From contig NZ_AUCI01000006.1 of the NCBI RefSeq assembly GCF_000429685.1, forward strand, positions 1 through 64,000: a stretch of 64,000 nucleotides of DNA. The letters are read 5' to 3'. Under the pieces are notes generated by a model. It saw only the letters and a list, made by a program, of their open reading frames with translations. It was not told the DNA's origin and did no database searches. Source of the DNA: Salibacterium aidingense DSM 18341 (lineage in GTDB: Bacteria; Bacillota; Bacilli; Bacillales; Marinococcaceae). Positions within the stretch are counted from its first letter, which is position 1. Each line of letters starts with the position of its first letter. Of this stretch, positions 1 through 9,939 are shown in pieces. The translations under genes were made by a program, and so were the position numbers.

Positions 1-53
1 TCGAGCCGTGCCCGCGGAAAGCGACCTATTTTGACGCAGCGATAGAACAATAC

Positions 54-99
54 ACAAAAATCCGAACGATTTATGGAAAAAATCGTTCGGATTTTTTGT
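54..99. repeat. Dispersed CCGAACG hairpin, copy 1
   Basis: An inverted repeat pairs ACAAAAATCCGAACGATT with its near-perfect complement, separated by a short A-rich loop. Related hairpins with the same CCGAACG core lie at 6604-6667, 23175-23244 and 53094-53133. The first 141 bases hold nothing else recognisable except this hairpin and a following TGGTCCCAGAC tail, which resembles the right flank of copy 2. It could also act as a terminator for ytpB, which ends at 142 on the minus strand. Confidence 0.75.
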
Positions 100-141
100 C
101 CTTGATAATGTTTGGTCCCAGACTCTTTTATCCGCCTATGA

Positions 142-1215
142 TCATCCATAGACTTCCTTTGACTTTCTCCTGTATATCCATGTATTAGCATAGAAAAAGA
201 CTGCGGGAAGACCGCCGAAGCGGATAAAACGCTTTGCCGTCTTCTTCATGGAAGGATTGGTCTGAACTTTCTCATCTGCCAGATAAATAGCGAACAGACC
301 TTTTATAATCATCGAATGGAAAGAGGCATCGGGTAATTTCTTAACACTTTTTTCCGCTTCCTGTTTGAAGGTACGTACCCGGGCCGCCATCTTTTCTTCA
401 TTCGGATACTGGGCACAAAAATTCAATTCATCATCCGCTATATCCTCCTGCTGGTCAATAAAGTAATCAAGCAGAATATGAACACCCTGCACGTAAGGGA
501 AATAAGCAGATTTTATGGAATGGGACTGAATTTCAGCGATAGGAGATCTGGCTGCATAACCAGCTAAAGCAAAAATCCCCAGGGTGGAACCCGTACAGGC
601 ATTAAATTCGTACCATTCCATTGTTGGGAGTCTGTGTCTATGTTCGTCAAACCAGGAAGTCAAACGAGGAATTCTATCTTCCTTTTTCACATGTTTATGT
701 ACCTGAAGGCCTCGATAATAGGCAGAGAGCTCTTCCATATCTTTCTGTGCATTCCAAAATCCAGGGAAAGCCGTGAGGGTCTGCTGGCAGGTGTCTACCA
801 ATTCTTTTAAATACCCCCCGTCATCTTGATCTTCTCTATATTTATAATAGTTATCCTGTTCACTGCCGGGAAGCAGGGCATGTTTCAGGGACTGATGCAG
901 CATAAAAAAGTCTTCGGGATCCTGGGAATCACTCCAGTCACACAGACCGTCCAAGTAATCGCAGATGGTCTGATAGGCAATGATAAAACGCAGTACATCT
1001 TCCCGCTGCTCCGGCGGTGCTAACAGCGCATAAACCGCCCCTCCCTCACAGTGAAATGCTTTGGTCTCTATACTGATAAGCGCCTGTTTCCGTAGTTCCG
1101 GGTTTGGAATTCGGTCTGCTTTGATTCTCCATTCTCCGAGCAGACGATGGACCTGTGGAACCAGTTCTTTATATATCTTATACATCATTGTCCAGGGTTT
1201 CGTCGGTACTTTCAC
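142..1215 (-). CDS. ytpB: Tetraprenyl-beta-curcumene synthase, YtpB family
   Basis: The protein matches the DUF2600/YtpB family of large class-IB-like terpene cyclases, which in Bacillus turn a C35 prenyl diphosphate into tetraprenyl-beta-curcumene (sesquarterpene synthesis). Asp-rich segments CDYLDGLCDWSD (near residue 90) and DYFIDQQED (near residue 255) fit metal and diphosphate binding. Length (about 357 residues) is normal. An ATG at 1221 touches the AGGAGG Shine-Dalgarno directly, so the GTG at 1215, six bases away, is the likelier start. It is followed on the same strand order by ytpA, the B. subtilis arrangement. Family assignment is firm; the exact product here is inferred from the family. 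Confidence 0.85.
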   Translation of the reverse strand: MKVPTKPWTMMYKIYKELVPQVHRLLGEWRIKADRIPNPELRKQALISIETKAFHCEGGAVYALLAPPEQREDVLRFIIAYQTICDYLDGLCDWSDSQDPEDFFMLHQSLKHALLPGSEQDNYYKYREDQDDGGYLKELVDTCQQTLTAFPGFWNAQKDMEELSAYYRGLQVHKHVKKEDRIPRLTSWFDEHRHRLPTMEWYEFNACTGSTLGIFALAGYAARSPIAEIQSHSIKSAYFPYVQGVHILLDYFIDQQEDIADDELNFCAQYPNEEKMAARVRTFKQEAEKSVKKLPDASFHSMIIKGLFAIYLADEKVQTNPSMKKTAKRFIRFGGLPAVFFYANTWIYRRKSKEVYG

Positions 1216-1242
1216 ATTCATCCTCCTCTTTTTTCCATACGT

Positions 1243-2022
1243 TTACCATCTCTGGGAAATGAAATGCATCATGAATTGAAAAACTTCTTCCCGTTCTGGT
1301 TCATTCAACAGTTCATGATACAAGCCCTTCCATTCCTTTAGAGCCCGGTCCGAGATCTCAAGCCGGTTAAACCAGCGGTGGGTGGAAAAGGAATCAACAA
1401 CATAATCCTCCCCTGCCTGCATAACCAGTGTCGGGATATCCGGATAACGGTCGGACTGCAGATGGCTGATTTTCATTGCTTTTGCCATTTCCTGGTACCA
1501 TCGTACGGTGACCTTTGATACGATAAGCTCGTCCTGTTCGTAGAGAGATCTGGCCTCCTCATCTCTAGTCACCGCTTCTGCCCGCAGTCCTGTTTTAGCA
1601 CGGAGAGAAGGAGCCAGACGGTGCATCATTTTCCCCGCCAGTTCTGCCGCTTTACTCGGATACTCATACAATCCAAGACAGGGGGAGGATAAAATGACTC
1701 CCTGCACAGGCATATACTTTTCCATTAAAGCCCGGATGGTGATAAGCCCGCCCATGCTGTGTCCGAATATAAAAACTGGAACGTCAAAAGCAGCTGCTTC
1801 TTTATACCATGCGTATACTGTATCAATATATTGGTCAAAGCTGTCAATATGCCCGCGTTTACCTCTCGTTCTCCCATGACCAGGTAAATCACCGCTGATA
1901 ACATGAAACCCCTGATTATTAAGGCGTTCAATTAACCATTCATAACGGCCGTGGTGTTCGCCGGCTCCATGTATGATAACTAGGGCTGCGAGAGGAGTTT
2001 CACTCGTCCAGGTCTTTATCAT
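1243..2022 (-). CDS. ytpA: Alpha/beta hydrolase, lysophospholipase-like YtpA
   Basis: A monoacylglycerol lipase/lysophospholipase-type alpha/beta hydrolase of about 259 residues. The nucleophile elbow GHSMGG lies near residue 87, the acid is likely the Asp in GEDYVVD, and the His is in LYHELLNE. An oxyanion-side HGAGEHHGRY motif follows the first strand. Its place just upstream of ytpB, with only about 25 bases between, matches B. subtilis, where YtpA has been linked to the phospholipid-type antibiotic bacilysocin. The ATG at 2022 is preferred over one ten codons upstream because MIKTW starts the conserved fold and has AGGGA upstream. Confidence 0.85.
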   Translation of the reverse strand: MIKTWTSETPLAALVIIHGAGEHHGRYEWLIERLNNQGFHVISGDLPGHGRTRGKRGHIDSFDQYIDTVYAWYKEAAAFDVPVFIFGHSMGGLITIRALMEKYMPVQGVILSSPCLGLYEYPSKAAELAGKMMHRLAPSLRAKTGLRAEAVTRDEEARSLYEQDELIVSKVTVRWYQEMAKAMKISHLQSDRYPDIPTLVMQAGEDYVVDSFSTHRWFNRLEISDRALKEWKGLYHELLNEPEREEVFQFMMHFISQRW

Positions 2023-2149
2023 GTTCAGTCCCTGCCTTTCCCTGATGTGCATCCTTGCTATAACATTTCCCTGTTCATTTTACTACGAATTTTGCTAAAC
2101 TTACATTATAGGAAAGGAAATTTTATGGAACGGCAGGAGGTTTCGTTAC

Positions 2150-2671
2150 ATGCTATACTCCTATAAAGGGAAATATCCGGATATCGCCAATTCCGCCTAC
2201 ATTGCCGATTATGTAACCATCACCGGTGATGTGAAAATTGGAGAAGAATCAAGCGTCTGGTTTAACACGGCAATCCGGGGGGATGTAGCTCCTACAGTCA
2301 TTGGAAATAGAGTGAATATCCAGGATAACTCCGTGTTACACCAAAGTAAAAAAAACCCGCTTATACTCGAAGATGATGTCACTATTGGACATATGGTTAT
2401 TTTACATAGTGCCATCATCCGCAAAAATTCCCTGATAGGGATGGGATCCAAGATTCTTGATCGGGCGGAGATCGGGGAGGAAGCTTTCATTGGGGCGGGA
2501 AGTCTGGTCCCGCCGGGTAAAGTAATTCCCCCTCGTACCCTAGCTTTCGGCAGTCCCGCTAAAGTCATCCGGGAACTCACGGAAGAAGATTTGGATGAAA
2601 TGCACCGTATTCAACAGTCTTACGTGGAAAAAGCCAAATATTATAAAGAAAACACTCCCCACCTGGAGTAA
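2150..2671 (+). CDS. ytoA: Gamma-carbonic-anhydrase-like hexapeptide protein YtoA
   Basis: A 173-residue left-handed beta-helix protein of the gamma carbonic anhydrase/PaaY family. Hexapeptide repeats run through most of the length (for example IGEESSVWF, IGNRVNIQDNSVLH). Histidines at VLHQSKK, IGHMVILHSA fit the three-His zinc site between subunits. The SD GGCAGGAGG lies upstream of ATG. It is divergent from ytpA and convergent with metK. Catalytic activity has not been proven for many members, so zinc-binding acyltransferase-fold protein is the safe statement. Confidence 0.85.
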   Translation: MLYSYKGKYPDIANSAYIADYVTITGDVKIGEESSVWFNTAIRGDVAPTVIGNRVNIQDNSVLHQSKKNPLILEDDVTIGHMVILHSAIIRKNSLIGMGSKILDRAEIGEEAFIGAGSLVPPGKVIPPRTLAFGSPAKVIRELTEEDLDEMHRIQQSYVEKAKYYKENTPHLE

Positions 2672-2779
2672 TTTAAGCGCTGCATTACAAGTGGAGGTAA
2701 ACAGCTTCTCCCCTCCCGGAACCTGGCAGATACTGCCGGAATGATTCAAGGCCCTCCCCTTCTCCGTTAATGTTAAAGA

Positions 2780-2811
2780 ACCGCCCTTGCAGGACGGTCC
2801 TTCCCTTTTTT
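2780..2811 (+). terminator. Rho-independent terminator after ytoA
   Basis: A stem ACCGCCC / GGACGGT with one mismatch is followed by a T-rich run. It lies between the convergent ytoA and metK genes, immediately before the metK stop codon. Confidence 0.5.
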
Positions 2812-2812
2812 A

Positions 2813-4021
2813 TTATTTTACTTCTGCCGCCAGAGATTTTAATATTTCTGCTTTATCCGTCGCTTCCCATGGCAGCTCTACATCGGTTCTTCCAAAATGG
2901 CCGTATGCTGCCGTCTGGCTGTAAATCGGACGCCGTAAATCAAGCATTTTTATAATCCCGGCAGGACGAAGATCAAAGTTTTCACGAACAAGCTCAGCCA
3001 GGAGACTTTCTGTAACGTGCCCTGTTCCAAATGTTTCTACAGAAATCGAAACCGGCTGCGCTACCCCGATCGCATAGGCCAGCTGCACTTCGCATTTTTC
3101 AGCAAGACCGGCGGCTACGATATTTTTCGCAGCATAGCGGGCGGCGTAAGAAGCAGAACGATCGACTTTTGTCGCGTCTTTTCCAGAAAACGCTCCGCCT
3201 CCATGACGGGCAAATCCGCCGTACGTATCCACGATAATCTTTCTGCCGGTCAGTCCTGCATCCCCCTGGGGCCCGCCAATGACAAAGCGTCCGGTTGGGT
3301 TAATGAAATAATTCGTTTCCTCATCCAGAAGATGCTCTGGAACGATGGGGTATATCACGTGTTCTTTCAAATCTTTGTCGATTTCTGCCAGCGATACATC
3401 TGCATGGTGCTGGGTGGAAATGACTATCGTTTCTACCCGTAATGGTTTTCCATCATCGCCGTATTCCACAGTCACCTGGGTTTTACCATCCGGGCGGAGA
3501 TAAGGAATAATTCCTTCCTTCCGCACCTCTGTCAGGCGCCTCGCCAACTTATGGGAAAGCGAAATCGGCAGCGGCATCAGTTCCGGTGTTTCGTTATCCG
3601 CATATCCAAACATTAAGCCCTGGTCTCCGGCTCCAATCGCTTCCAGCTCATCTTCTGTCATCTGCCCTTCTCTTGCTTCCAGCGCCTGATCCACACCCTG
3701 TGCAATATCGGCTGATTGTTCATCTATGGAAGTCAGGACAGAACATGTTTCATGATCAAACCCGTACTTTGCCCGGGTGTAACCTATTTTTTTTAACGTT
3801 TCCCGGACAATATGGGGAATATCAACATAGGTAGAGGTGGTAATTTCCCCTGCCACCAACACAAGCCCTGTATTTACTACGGTTTCACAAGCCACACGGG
3901 CATTGGGATCCTTGGAAACAATTTCATCCAAAATGGCATCGGATATTTGATCACAAATTTTATCCGGATGCCCCTCTGTTACTGATTCTGAAGTAAATAA
4001 ACGTCGTCCATCCGTCGACAC
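2813..4021 (-). CDS. metK: S-adenosylmethionine synthetase
   Basis: Makes SAM from methionine and ATP in the cytosol. Family hallmarks are present: [18 protein letters not shown] at the N-terminus, [12 protein letters not shown] in the middle and [18 protein letters not shown]-like P-loop region (seen as GGGAFSGKD). The frame is open 19 codons further up, but a GAGGAGG sits 8 bases before a GTG at 4021, and starting there gives [13 protein letters not shown], the usual N-terminus and about 402 residues (B. subtilis 400). A SAM-I riboswitch precedes it, so expression should fall when SAM is plentiful. Confidence 0.95.
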   Translation of the reverse strand: MSTDGRRLFTSESVTEGHPDKICDQISDAILDEIVSKDPNARVACETVVNTGLVLVAGEITTSTYVDIPHIVRETLKKIGYTRAKYGFDHETCSVLTSIDEQSADIAQGVDQALEAREGQMTEDELEAIGAGDQGLMFGYADNETPELMPLPISLSHKLARRLTEVRKEGIIPYLRPDGKTQVTVEYGDDGKPLRVETIVISTQHHADVSLAEIDKDLKEHVIYPIVPEHLLDEETNYFINPTGRFVIGGPQGDAGLTGRKIIVDTYGGFARHGGGAFSGKDATKVDRSASYAARYAAKNIVAAGLAEKCEVQLAYAIGVAQPVSISVETFGTGHVTESLLAELVRENFDLRPAGIIKMLDLRRPIYSQTAAYGHFGRTDVELPWEATDKAEILKSLAAEVK

Positions 4022-4130
4022 GTATACTGCCTCCTCTGCGAAATAGTTTCTTACGGCACTCATTCCCTGATACTTCATCTAAGACGAGCAGGCGTAAACA
4101 GTGTTTCATACTGGATGATAAACATAAAAA

Positions 4131-4298
4131 CCCCTTTTCCATGGCGAGGAAAAGGGGCATCGGCCGTTCACCTTTTTCGCCTCTTATCTTCCAAGACGCT
4201 ATTCCGCCTTTCCAGGTTAGCACCTTTGCCTCCTTATTTCATGAGGATGGTTGCCGGGCTTCCAAGGGCCTGTCCCTCCACCAGCTCGGGATAAGAGT
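4131..4298 (-). promoter_or_regulatory. SAM-I (S-box) riboswitch with terminator, metK leader
   Basis: On the minus strand the outer helix pairs CTCTTATC (4298 side) with GATAAGAG (4191-4198). Between lie the S-box hallmarks GAGGGAC, GCCCGGCAACC and GGTGCTAACCTG. Downstream a hairpin CCCCTTTTCC / GGAAAAGGGG at 4131-4157 runs into a U-run, forming the intrinsic terminator of the expression platform. The aptamer is at about 4191-4298. The next gene on the strand is metK, the classic S-box target. SAM binding should favour termination. Confidence 0.95.
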
Positions 4299-4343
4299 AT
4301 CCGTTCGAACACTATCGTAACGCAGTTGACACCTTCTGTCAAA

Positions 4344-4727
4344 TTATTTACTGACTATACCGCAGCTGTCTGTCTCACAGGTGTTTTTTGAAAACTTGTG
4401 TCTGTTTTTGGCTACCGCCTTGTATATCTTATCGCCCGCCCAGTCTGAACCCGGCAGGTAAAATAGCGGCCTTATCCATTTTCCCGCCGGGAGCAGCTGC
4501 ATGATTCGTTTTACGGCTGCAAATCCTGTATATAAATACGTTTCTTGTTCCAGCAGATGCATGGCCTTTTGAACGTTTCTCTCTTTTAGAAAAGGATAAT
4601 CCGTTAAAATGTCAGGGTCCTGAATAGCACGCCATGTTATGAGTCCGTTTGGATCCCAATTTTCCAGTTGTTGTTTAGACTGCCGGCATAAACCACAGCT
4701 TTTATCATAAAACACCATTACTGCCAT
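4344..4727 (-). CDS. DCC family thiol-disulfide oxidoreductase (DUF393)
   Basis: About 127 residues. The N-terminal FYDKSCGLCRQSKQ carries the DxxCxxC signature of the DUF393/DCC (YuxK-like) family, a small thioredoxin-fold group presumed to act on thiols. The ATG at 4727 has AGGTGG eight bases upstream and is preferred to the GTG at 4739 that overlaps that SD. It stands alone between the metK leader and the divergent pckA promoter. The physiological substrate is unknown. Confidence 0.75.
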   Translation of the reverse strand: MAVMVFYDKSCGLCRQSKQQLENWDPNGLITWRAIQDPDILTDYPFLKERNVQKAMHLLEQETYLYTGFAAVKRIMQLLPAGKWIRPLFYLPGSDWAGDKIYKAVAKNRHKFSKNTCETDSCGIVSK

Positions 4728-4850
4728 TTCTGATTCCACCTAAAACAAGATTTTTTTTATTATAACACATTCTTCTGAAACATCATTCCAAAAAATTTTG
4801 TATGGGACAATGAGCATTTTCGCCAAATAAGTATAGACTAATTATATAAA

Positions 4851-4861
4851 TGTGTTATACT
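4851..4861 (+). promoter_or_regulatory. Candidate CcpN operator overlapping pckA -10
   Basis: TGTGTTATACT fits the CcpN consensus as I recall it from B. subtilis (TRTGHYATAYW) at every position. It overlaps a TTATAC -10-like box about 50 bases before pckA. CcpN represses gluconeogenic gapB and pckA during glycolytic growth in B. subtilis, so the position makes sense. The ccpN gene itself is not in this window. Confidence 0.6.
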
Positions 4862-4909
4862 AATTCGTAATAAATGTTTTACTATTACCATAGAAAGGAT
4901 TTTGCCGCC

Positions 4910-6511
4910 ATGATGACGACTCGTTTTTCCAAGCCTTTCACCCGTCTTTTGCGGGGGGAAAATATTTTAATGGATCTCCCTGTCTCCCGCCTGGTTGAAA
5001 AATCACTTTTCCGCGGAGAAGGTATATTAACCTCCGATGGCGCATTAAGTGTGGAAACGGGAAAATATACAGGCAGATCCCCAAAAGACAAATATATCGT
5101 GGAGGAGGAATCTGTCCGGGATAAAATCGACTGGGGTGCAGTAAACCAGCCGCTTAGTCCAGCATCCTTCGCTTCTTTATACGATCAAGTTCTCCGACAT
5201 TTAGAACAGAAACAAGAATTATTTGTCACGAATGGCTTTGCAGGGGCAGATCCGGATTATCAACTTCCCATCCAGGTTATTAATGAATATGCCTGGCACA
5301 ACGTATTTGCCCGTCAATTATTTATTCGTTCAGGGGAATCTGACACAAAGGAAGCCCCTTTCACCATCATTAGTGCCCCTGAATTTCAGGCAGATCCAAA
5401 TCATGATGGGACCAATTCAGAAACGTTTATTGTAATTTCCTTTGAAGAACGGGTCGTTCTAATCGGTGGAACAGAATATGCCGGGGAAATGAAGAAGTCT
5501 ATTTTTTCTGTCATGAATTTTCTGCTGCCGGAACAGAATATCCTTTCCATGCATTGTTCGGCAAACGTTGGGGAGGAGGGAGATACAGCACTTTTTTTCG
5601 GCCTCTCCGGAACGGGGAAAACAACCCTCTCCGCCGATCCAAACCGGCTGTTAATCGGAGATGATGAGCACGGCTGGTCAGATAATGGCATTTTTAATAT
5701 TGAAGGCGGCTGTTACGCCAAATGTGTTCATTTATCCTACAAAAAAGAACCGCAGATCTGGAATGCGATTCACTTTGGCACTGTACTTGAAAATGTATAT
5801 GTCAACCCTCATTCAGGAGAACCGGATTACGACAATACAACATTAACGGAAAATACCAGAGCAGCCTATCCATTAGAAAATATACCAAATGCACTTGAAC
5901 AAAGCATGGCCGGACACCCTTCCACGATTATCTTCCTGACTGCTGATGCTTTTGGCGTGCTGCCCCCGATCAGCTGTTTGACTAAGGAACAGGCGATGTA
6001 TCATTTTTTGAGCGGATACACGAGTAAACTGGCCGGAACCGAACGTGGTATTACAGAACCACAGGCTACCTTCTCTACATGTTTCGGTTCCCCGTTTTTA
6101 CCATTACACGCCTCTACCTATGCCGAAATGCTTGGTGAAAAGATTGAAAAACATGCCGCAGAGGTGTTTCTTGTCAATACGGGTTGGTCCGGCGGCCCTT
6201 ACGGTATAGGTAAACGTATGGATCTGGCCTACACTAGAGCAATGATTCAGGCTGCCCTGCAGGGAGAATTAAAATCAGCTGAAACGACCCGGGATGCCGT
6301 GTTCGGGCTGCACCTCCCCCTGCAATGCCCCGGAGTCCCGGATGAATTACTGCACCCGGCTTCGACTTGGCAGGATAAAGAAGCTTATATGTTAAAAGCC
6401 AAAGACTTGGCATGGAAATTCGAGGAGAACTTCGAGAAATTTGCGAACATGCCGGAACAGATCAGAAAGGCTGGTCCGATACTGCATACACCGGAAACCG
6501 CTGAATACTAA
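4910..6511 (+). CDS. pckA: Phosphoenolpyruvate carboxykinase (ATP)
   Basis: Converts oxaloacetate and ATP to PEP in gluconeogenesis. [13 protein letters not shown] near the N-terminus, the kinase P-loop GLSGTGKTT near residue 231 and the metal-site segment GDDEHGW are all present. The C-terminal half carries the [14 protein letters not shown] motif. The ATG at 4910, about ten bases after AGAAAGGA, gives about 533 residues, close to B. subtilis PckA (527). The open frame extends 12 codons further up without a good SD. It is monocistronic and probably CcpN-controlled. Confidence 0.95.
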   Translation: MMTTRFSKPFTRLLRGENILMDLPVSRLVEKSLFRGEGILTSDGALSVETGKYTGRSPKDKYIVEEESVRDKIDWGAVNQPLSPASFASLYDQVLRHLEQKQELFVTNGFAGADPDYQLPIQVINEYAWHNVFARQLFIRSGESDTKEAPFTIISAPEFQADPNHDGTNSETFIVISFEERVVLIGGTEYAGEMKKSIFSVMNFLLPEQNILSMHCSANVGEEGDTALFFGLSGTGKTTLSADPNRLLIGDDEHGWSDNGIFNIEGGCYAKCVHLSYKKEPQIWNAIHFGTVLENVYVNPHSGEPDYDNTTLTENTRAAYPLENIPNALEQSMAGHPSTIIFLTADAFGVLPPISCLTKEQAMYHFLSGYTSKLAGTERGITEPQATFSTCFGSPFLPLHASTYAEMLGEKIEKHAAEVFLVNTGWSGGPYGIGKRMDLAYTRAMIQAALQGELKSAETTRDAVFGLHLPLQCPGVPDELLHPASTWQDKEAYMLKAKDLAWKFEENFEKFANMPEQIRKAGPILHTPETAEY

Positions 6512-6603
6512 AAAACGAGTTCAGGACAAAAGGAAGACGTATTAAAAAAACGAACATTTCGTGGTTCCGGTTATCGGAGCATTAATCAGTGATAAATGAG
6601 AAT

Positions 6604-6667
6604 GGGACAAAACATTATCAAACACAAAAATCCGAACGTAAATCGTTCGGATTTTTGTGTTTGTCCC
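6604..6667. repeat. Dispersed CCGAACG hairpin, copy 2
   Basis: The most complete copy. Outer arms GGGACAAA and TTTGTCCC enclose an inner stem AACACAAAAATCCGAACG paired with CGTTCGGATTTTTGTGTT. It lies between pckA and the ytlA lipoprotein gene and could serve as the pckA terminator. Confidence 0.8.
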
Positions 6668-6766
6668 AGCTTTATTTGTATTTCTTCCCTACCTATTTCT
6701 TATGGCACGAGGTCCATGCTTTTCTCATATCTTATATTACGAGCTGTCAGAAAGGGGAATCAAACG

Positions 6767-7765
6767 ATGAAAAAATGGATCATATCAATACTGGGCAGCG
6801 TTTTTATGGGAGCCGGGATTCTTACCGGCTGTTCTCTGCAGGAAGATGAAACAACCGAGGTGGAACTGGCCGAAGTAACACGTTCTATCTTTTACGCTCC
6901 TTTATATGTGGCATTGGAAAACGGCTATTTTGAAGAAGAGAATTTGAACATAAACCTGACTACGACATGGGGCGGAGACAAAACAATGACAGCCCTTCTA
7001 TCCGATGGGGCAGATGTAGCTCTCGTGGGAGCGGAAACGTCGATTTATGTAAATGCCCAGGATCCGGCCGAGCCAATTATTAATTTTGCCATGCTGACAC
7101 GTACTGATGGCACCTTTTTAATGGCAAGGGAAGAACCGGAGAATTTTGAGTGGGAAGATTTAAAAGGAAAAACGTTTCTTGGCCAGCGCAAAGGCGGAAT
7201 GCCGCAAATGACAGGCGAATACGTACTCAAACAGAACAATATAGATCCTCAGGAAGATCTCGATCTCATCCAAAATATTGATTTTGCCAATATATCCAAT
7301 GCGTTTGCTTCCGGGACAGGGAACTACGTCCAGCTTTTCGAACCACAGGCTACCCAGTTTGAACAGGAAGGACTCGCACACATTGTTGCTTCTTTCGGAG
7401 AAGAATCAGGAGCACTGCCATACACCGTCTTTATGGCAGAAGAAAGCTTTTTTGAAGACGACAAGGAGGCTGCTGAACGATTTACGCGGGCAATATACAA
7501 AGCACAGCAATGGGTATATAGCGCCTCTCCCAACGAAATTGCTGAAGTGCTTGCCCCTTATTTTGATGATACACCCGAGGATATTATCGCTGACTCCGCT
7601 GCACGTTACCGCGATCAGCAGTCTTATGCAGAAACCCCGCTTCTGCCGGAATCGGCCTGGGATAACCTGCAGAACATTATGGACGAAGCAGGAGAACTCC
7701 CTGAACGCTCCGATTATGAGCAATACGTGGATACGGAAATAGCGGAATCCGTGATCGATGAGTAA
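6767..7765 (+). CDS. ytlA: ABC transporter substrate-binding lipoprotein (YtlA-like)
   Basis: An SsuA/THI5-type periplasmic-fold protein, anchored to the membrane outer face. The ATG at 6767 follows AAAGGGG and gives a signal peptide MKKWIISILG ending in a lipobox LTGCS. The mature part carries the family pattern YAPLYVALENGYFEEENL and a GGMPQMTGEY region. It forms an operon with the ATPase and permease (8-base apparent overlap region with the SD of the next gene inside its 3' end). The substrate is unknown; this subfamily takes up sulfonates, taurine or pyrimidine/thiamin precursors. Confidence 0.85.
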   Translation: MKKWIISILGSVFMGAGILTGCSLQEDETTEVELAEVTRSIFYAPLYVALENGYFEEENLNINLTTTWGGDKTMTALLSDGADVALVGAETSIYVNAQDPAEPIINFAMLTRTDGTFLMAREEPENFEWEDLKGKTFLGQRKGGMPQMTGEYVLKQNNIDPQEDLDLIQNIDFANISNAFASGTGNYVQLFEPQATQFEQEGLAHIVASFGEESGALPYTVFMAEESFFEDDKEAAERFTRAIYKAQQWVYSASPNEIAEVLAPYFDDTPEDIIADSAARYRDQQSYAETPLLPESAWDNLQNIMDEAGELPERSDYEQYVDTEIAESVIDE

Positions 7766-7778
7766 AGGAGGAAGCAAT

Positions 7779-8558
7779 ATGCTTTCTTTGCAGGAGATAG
7801 AAAAAATATATTTTACGGAAGAAAATGCGGTGGAAGCCGTGACGGATATTTCACTTTCGGTGGAAGATGGGGAATTCGTTTCGTTTATCGGCCCAAGCGG
7901 CTGCGGCAAAACCACTGTTCTGTCTATCATTGCCGGACTAATCCCTCCTACATCCGGAAGAATCTTAATGAATGGCACCGAAATTTCCGGGTTTTCCAAG
8001 GAAACCGGCTATATGCTGCAGGAAGATTACTTGTTTCCATGGCTTACCATACGCAAAAATATTGAACTCGGTTTGATAATTACCGGAATGCACAACGAAG
8101 ACACCGTAGAAAAAACAATGTCCCTTTTAGCACAGCTTGGTCTTGGAGATAAAGCAGATGCCTTTCCTTCTGAATTATCAGGCGGAATGCGGCAGCGGGC
8201 CGCCCTGGTTCGAATGCTTGCTCCTGAGCCGTCATTGCTGCTGCTGGATGAGCCGTTCTCCGCCCTGGATTATCAAACCAAACTAAAACTGGAAGATTTG
8301 GTTTCTCACACGTTAAACTCGCAGCAAAAAACCGCCATTCTCGTCACACATGATCTGAGTGAAGCCATAGCCATGTCCGACCGCATCTTTTTATTCAGCA
8401 CCAATCCGGGCAGCATTTACAATGTCTATCAGGTTCCAGAAACTTTCAGGCGCATGCTTCCACTTGAAGCAAGAAATCACCCGGAATTTCATCCATTCTT
8501 CCAGAGAATATGGAAGGAGTTGGAGAATGTTGAAAACCAGCATCCAAACACGCCATAA
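7779..8558 (+). CDS. ytlC: ABC transporter ATP-binding protein (YtlC-like)
   Basis: The ATPase of the ytl importer, about 259 residues. Walker A is GPSGCGKTT, the Q-loop [10 protein letters not shown], the signature [10 protein letters not shown] and Walker [13 protein letters not shown], with the H-loop in LVTHDLSEA. The ATG at 7779 has AAAGGAGG seven bases before it; the ATG 21 bases upstream overlaps the end of ytlA and lacks an SD. Nearest type is the SsuB/TauB group. It is coupled to ytlA and overlaps ytlD. Confidence 0.9.
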   Translation: MLSLQEIEKIYFTEENAVEAVTDISLSVEDGEFVSFIGPSGCGKTTVLSIIAGLIPPTSGRILMNGTEISGFSKETGYMLQEDYLFPWLTIRKNIELGLIITGMHNEDTVEKTMSLLAQLGLGDKADAFPSELSGGMRQRAALVRMLAPEPSLLLLDEPFSALDYQTKLKLEDLVSHTLNSQQKTAILVTHDLSEAIAMSDRIFLFSTNPGSIYNVYQVPETFRRMLPLEARNHPEFHPFFQRIWKELENVENQHPNTP

Positions 8559-9339
8559 TGATTTTCTTCAAAACCGGAAAACGGAAAAACGGCGTATTCT
8601 CAGTACTCAGCTCCTGCTTTTAGGATTATTCTTTTTAAGCTGGGAAATACTGAGCCGTATGGAATGGATCGATCCTCTCATATTCAGCATGCCCAGCCGG
8701 ATAGCTGAACTCTTTATGGAGAAGAGCCTTGATGGGTCGCTATTGTTACACACCTCCGTGACATTGTCAGAAACTATTATCGGATTTTTACTTGGGACGG
8801 CAGGCGGTACGTTTATTGCTCTCGTTCTGTGGTGGTCTACTTTTTTATCGAGAGTACTGGATCCTTATCTTGTCGTATTAAATGCTATGCCGAAAGTAGC
8901 ACTCGGCCCTATTATTATTGTGGCCTTCGGTCCCGGCATCCCTTCTGTCATTGCTATGGCTTGTCTGCTTTCGATTGTTATTACTACCCTTGTCGTTTAT
9001 CATGCGTTTCAGCAGGTAGACGAAAATTATAAAAAAGTGCTTCTTACCTTCGGAGCAACCAAAAAACAACTGTTTCAGTATGCTGTGCTGCCGGCATGTT
9101 ATCCGACGATCATTTCTACAATGAAAGTAAATGTAGGGTTAGCGTGGGTAGGGGTCATTGTAGGAGAGTTCCTTGTAGCAAAACAGGGGCTGGGCTATCT
9201 CATCATTTATGGATTTCAGGTCTTTCAATTCAGACAGGTAATGCTTAGTTTAATCGTCATCGCTGTCTTAGCAGCCTTTATGTACAAAAGCATTGAAGCG
9301 CTGGAGTCTTTTTTAATCAGAAGAAGCAGAAAAAAATAA
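8527..9339 (+). CDS. ytlD: ABC transporter permease (YtlD-like)
   Basis: About 270 residues, SsuC/TauC-type inner-membrane permease with roughly six hydrophobic segments. The EAA loop is visible as [21 protein letters not shown], cut here to its key part [12 protein letters not shown]. The ATG at 8527 follows AAGGAG and overlaps the end of ytlC by about 32 bases, which suggests translational coupling. It completes the ytlA-C-D transporter. Confidence 0.88.
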   Translation: MLKTSIQTRHNDFLQNRKTEKRRILSTQLLLLGLFFLSWEILSRMEWIDPLIFSMPSRIAELFMEKSLDGSLLLHTSVTLSETIIGFLLGTAGGTFIALVLWWSTFLSRVLDPYLVVLNAMPKVALGPIIIVAFGPGIPSVIAMACLLSIVITTLVVYHAFQQVDENYKKVLLTFGATKKQLFQYAVLPACYPTIISTMKVNVGLAWVGVIVGEFLVAKQGLGYLIIYGFQVFQFRQVMLSLIVIAVLAAFMYKSIEALESFLIRRSRKK

Positions 9340-9357
9340 CTGCCCCCTCCCAGGTCT

Positions 9358-9852
9358 TCATTCCTTGATGTCACCCCGGGGCAGAAGTTTTTGCTTTTTT
9401 AAATAATGAAGAGTTTTCGGCAGGACGTCATCTTTCATAATAAAGCTGTAGTTGTCATCCGGCTCTCTGGGGAGTTTCCGAAGCAGGACGGGGCCCAGTG
9501 TTTCCATATAATCTTTTTTGGTTTCCATCGATTGGACATCGGCAAAATAAATATTTTTCACTACCGTTTCTGCCCGTCCCTTGACCCGGTATTGACCGAC
9601 TTGCTTTACAATCTCTGCAATACCGCCTGTTTCTTCCCATACTTCACGAACTGCCGCTTCTTCCGGAGTTTCCCCCTTCTCCACTTTTCCTCCGGGGAAC
9701 TCCAGCCCTCTTCGTGGATGGCGTGTCAACAGCCATTGCCCCTGAAAACGACAAATCACCCATACATGCCGCGGAGAGTCAGAAAAAGGATTCTTTTCAA
9801 AAGCTAGTTTCACTTCATTATGGTAATAATCAAAAAATGTAAAAATTTTCAT
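9358..9852 (-). CDS. ytkD: NUDIX hydrolase, YtkD-type
   Basis: 164 residues. The Nudix box is complete: GGKVEKGETPEEAAVREVWE followed by ETGG, giving G-x5-E-x7-RE-x-x-EE-x-G. B. subtilis YtkD removes 8-oxo-dGTP and other triphosphates and also acts on mRNA 5' ends. The position next to the ytl operon matches B. subtilis. The SD AAGGAAG lies upstream of ATG at 9852. It is convergent with ytlD, only 18 bases away. Confidence 0.88.
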   Translation of the reverse strand: MKIFTFFDYYHNEVKLAFEKNPFSDSPRHVWVICRFQGQWLLTRHPRRGLEFPGGKVEKGETPEEAAVREVWEETGGIAEIVKQVGQYRVKGRAETVVKNIYFADVQSMETKKDYMETLGPVLLRKLPREPDDNYSFIMKDDVLPKTLHYLKKQKLLPRGDIKE

Positions 9853-9939
9853 GCCTGATCTTCCTTATTTTCGTTGCTGCATTTGTTACCCATTGTTTGT
9901 AATCCTTCCCGTTTTTATTTTTACTCAACCATAATAAAG

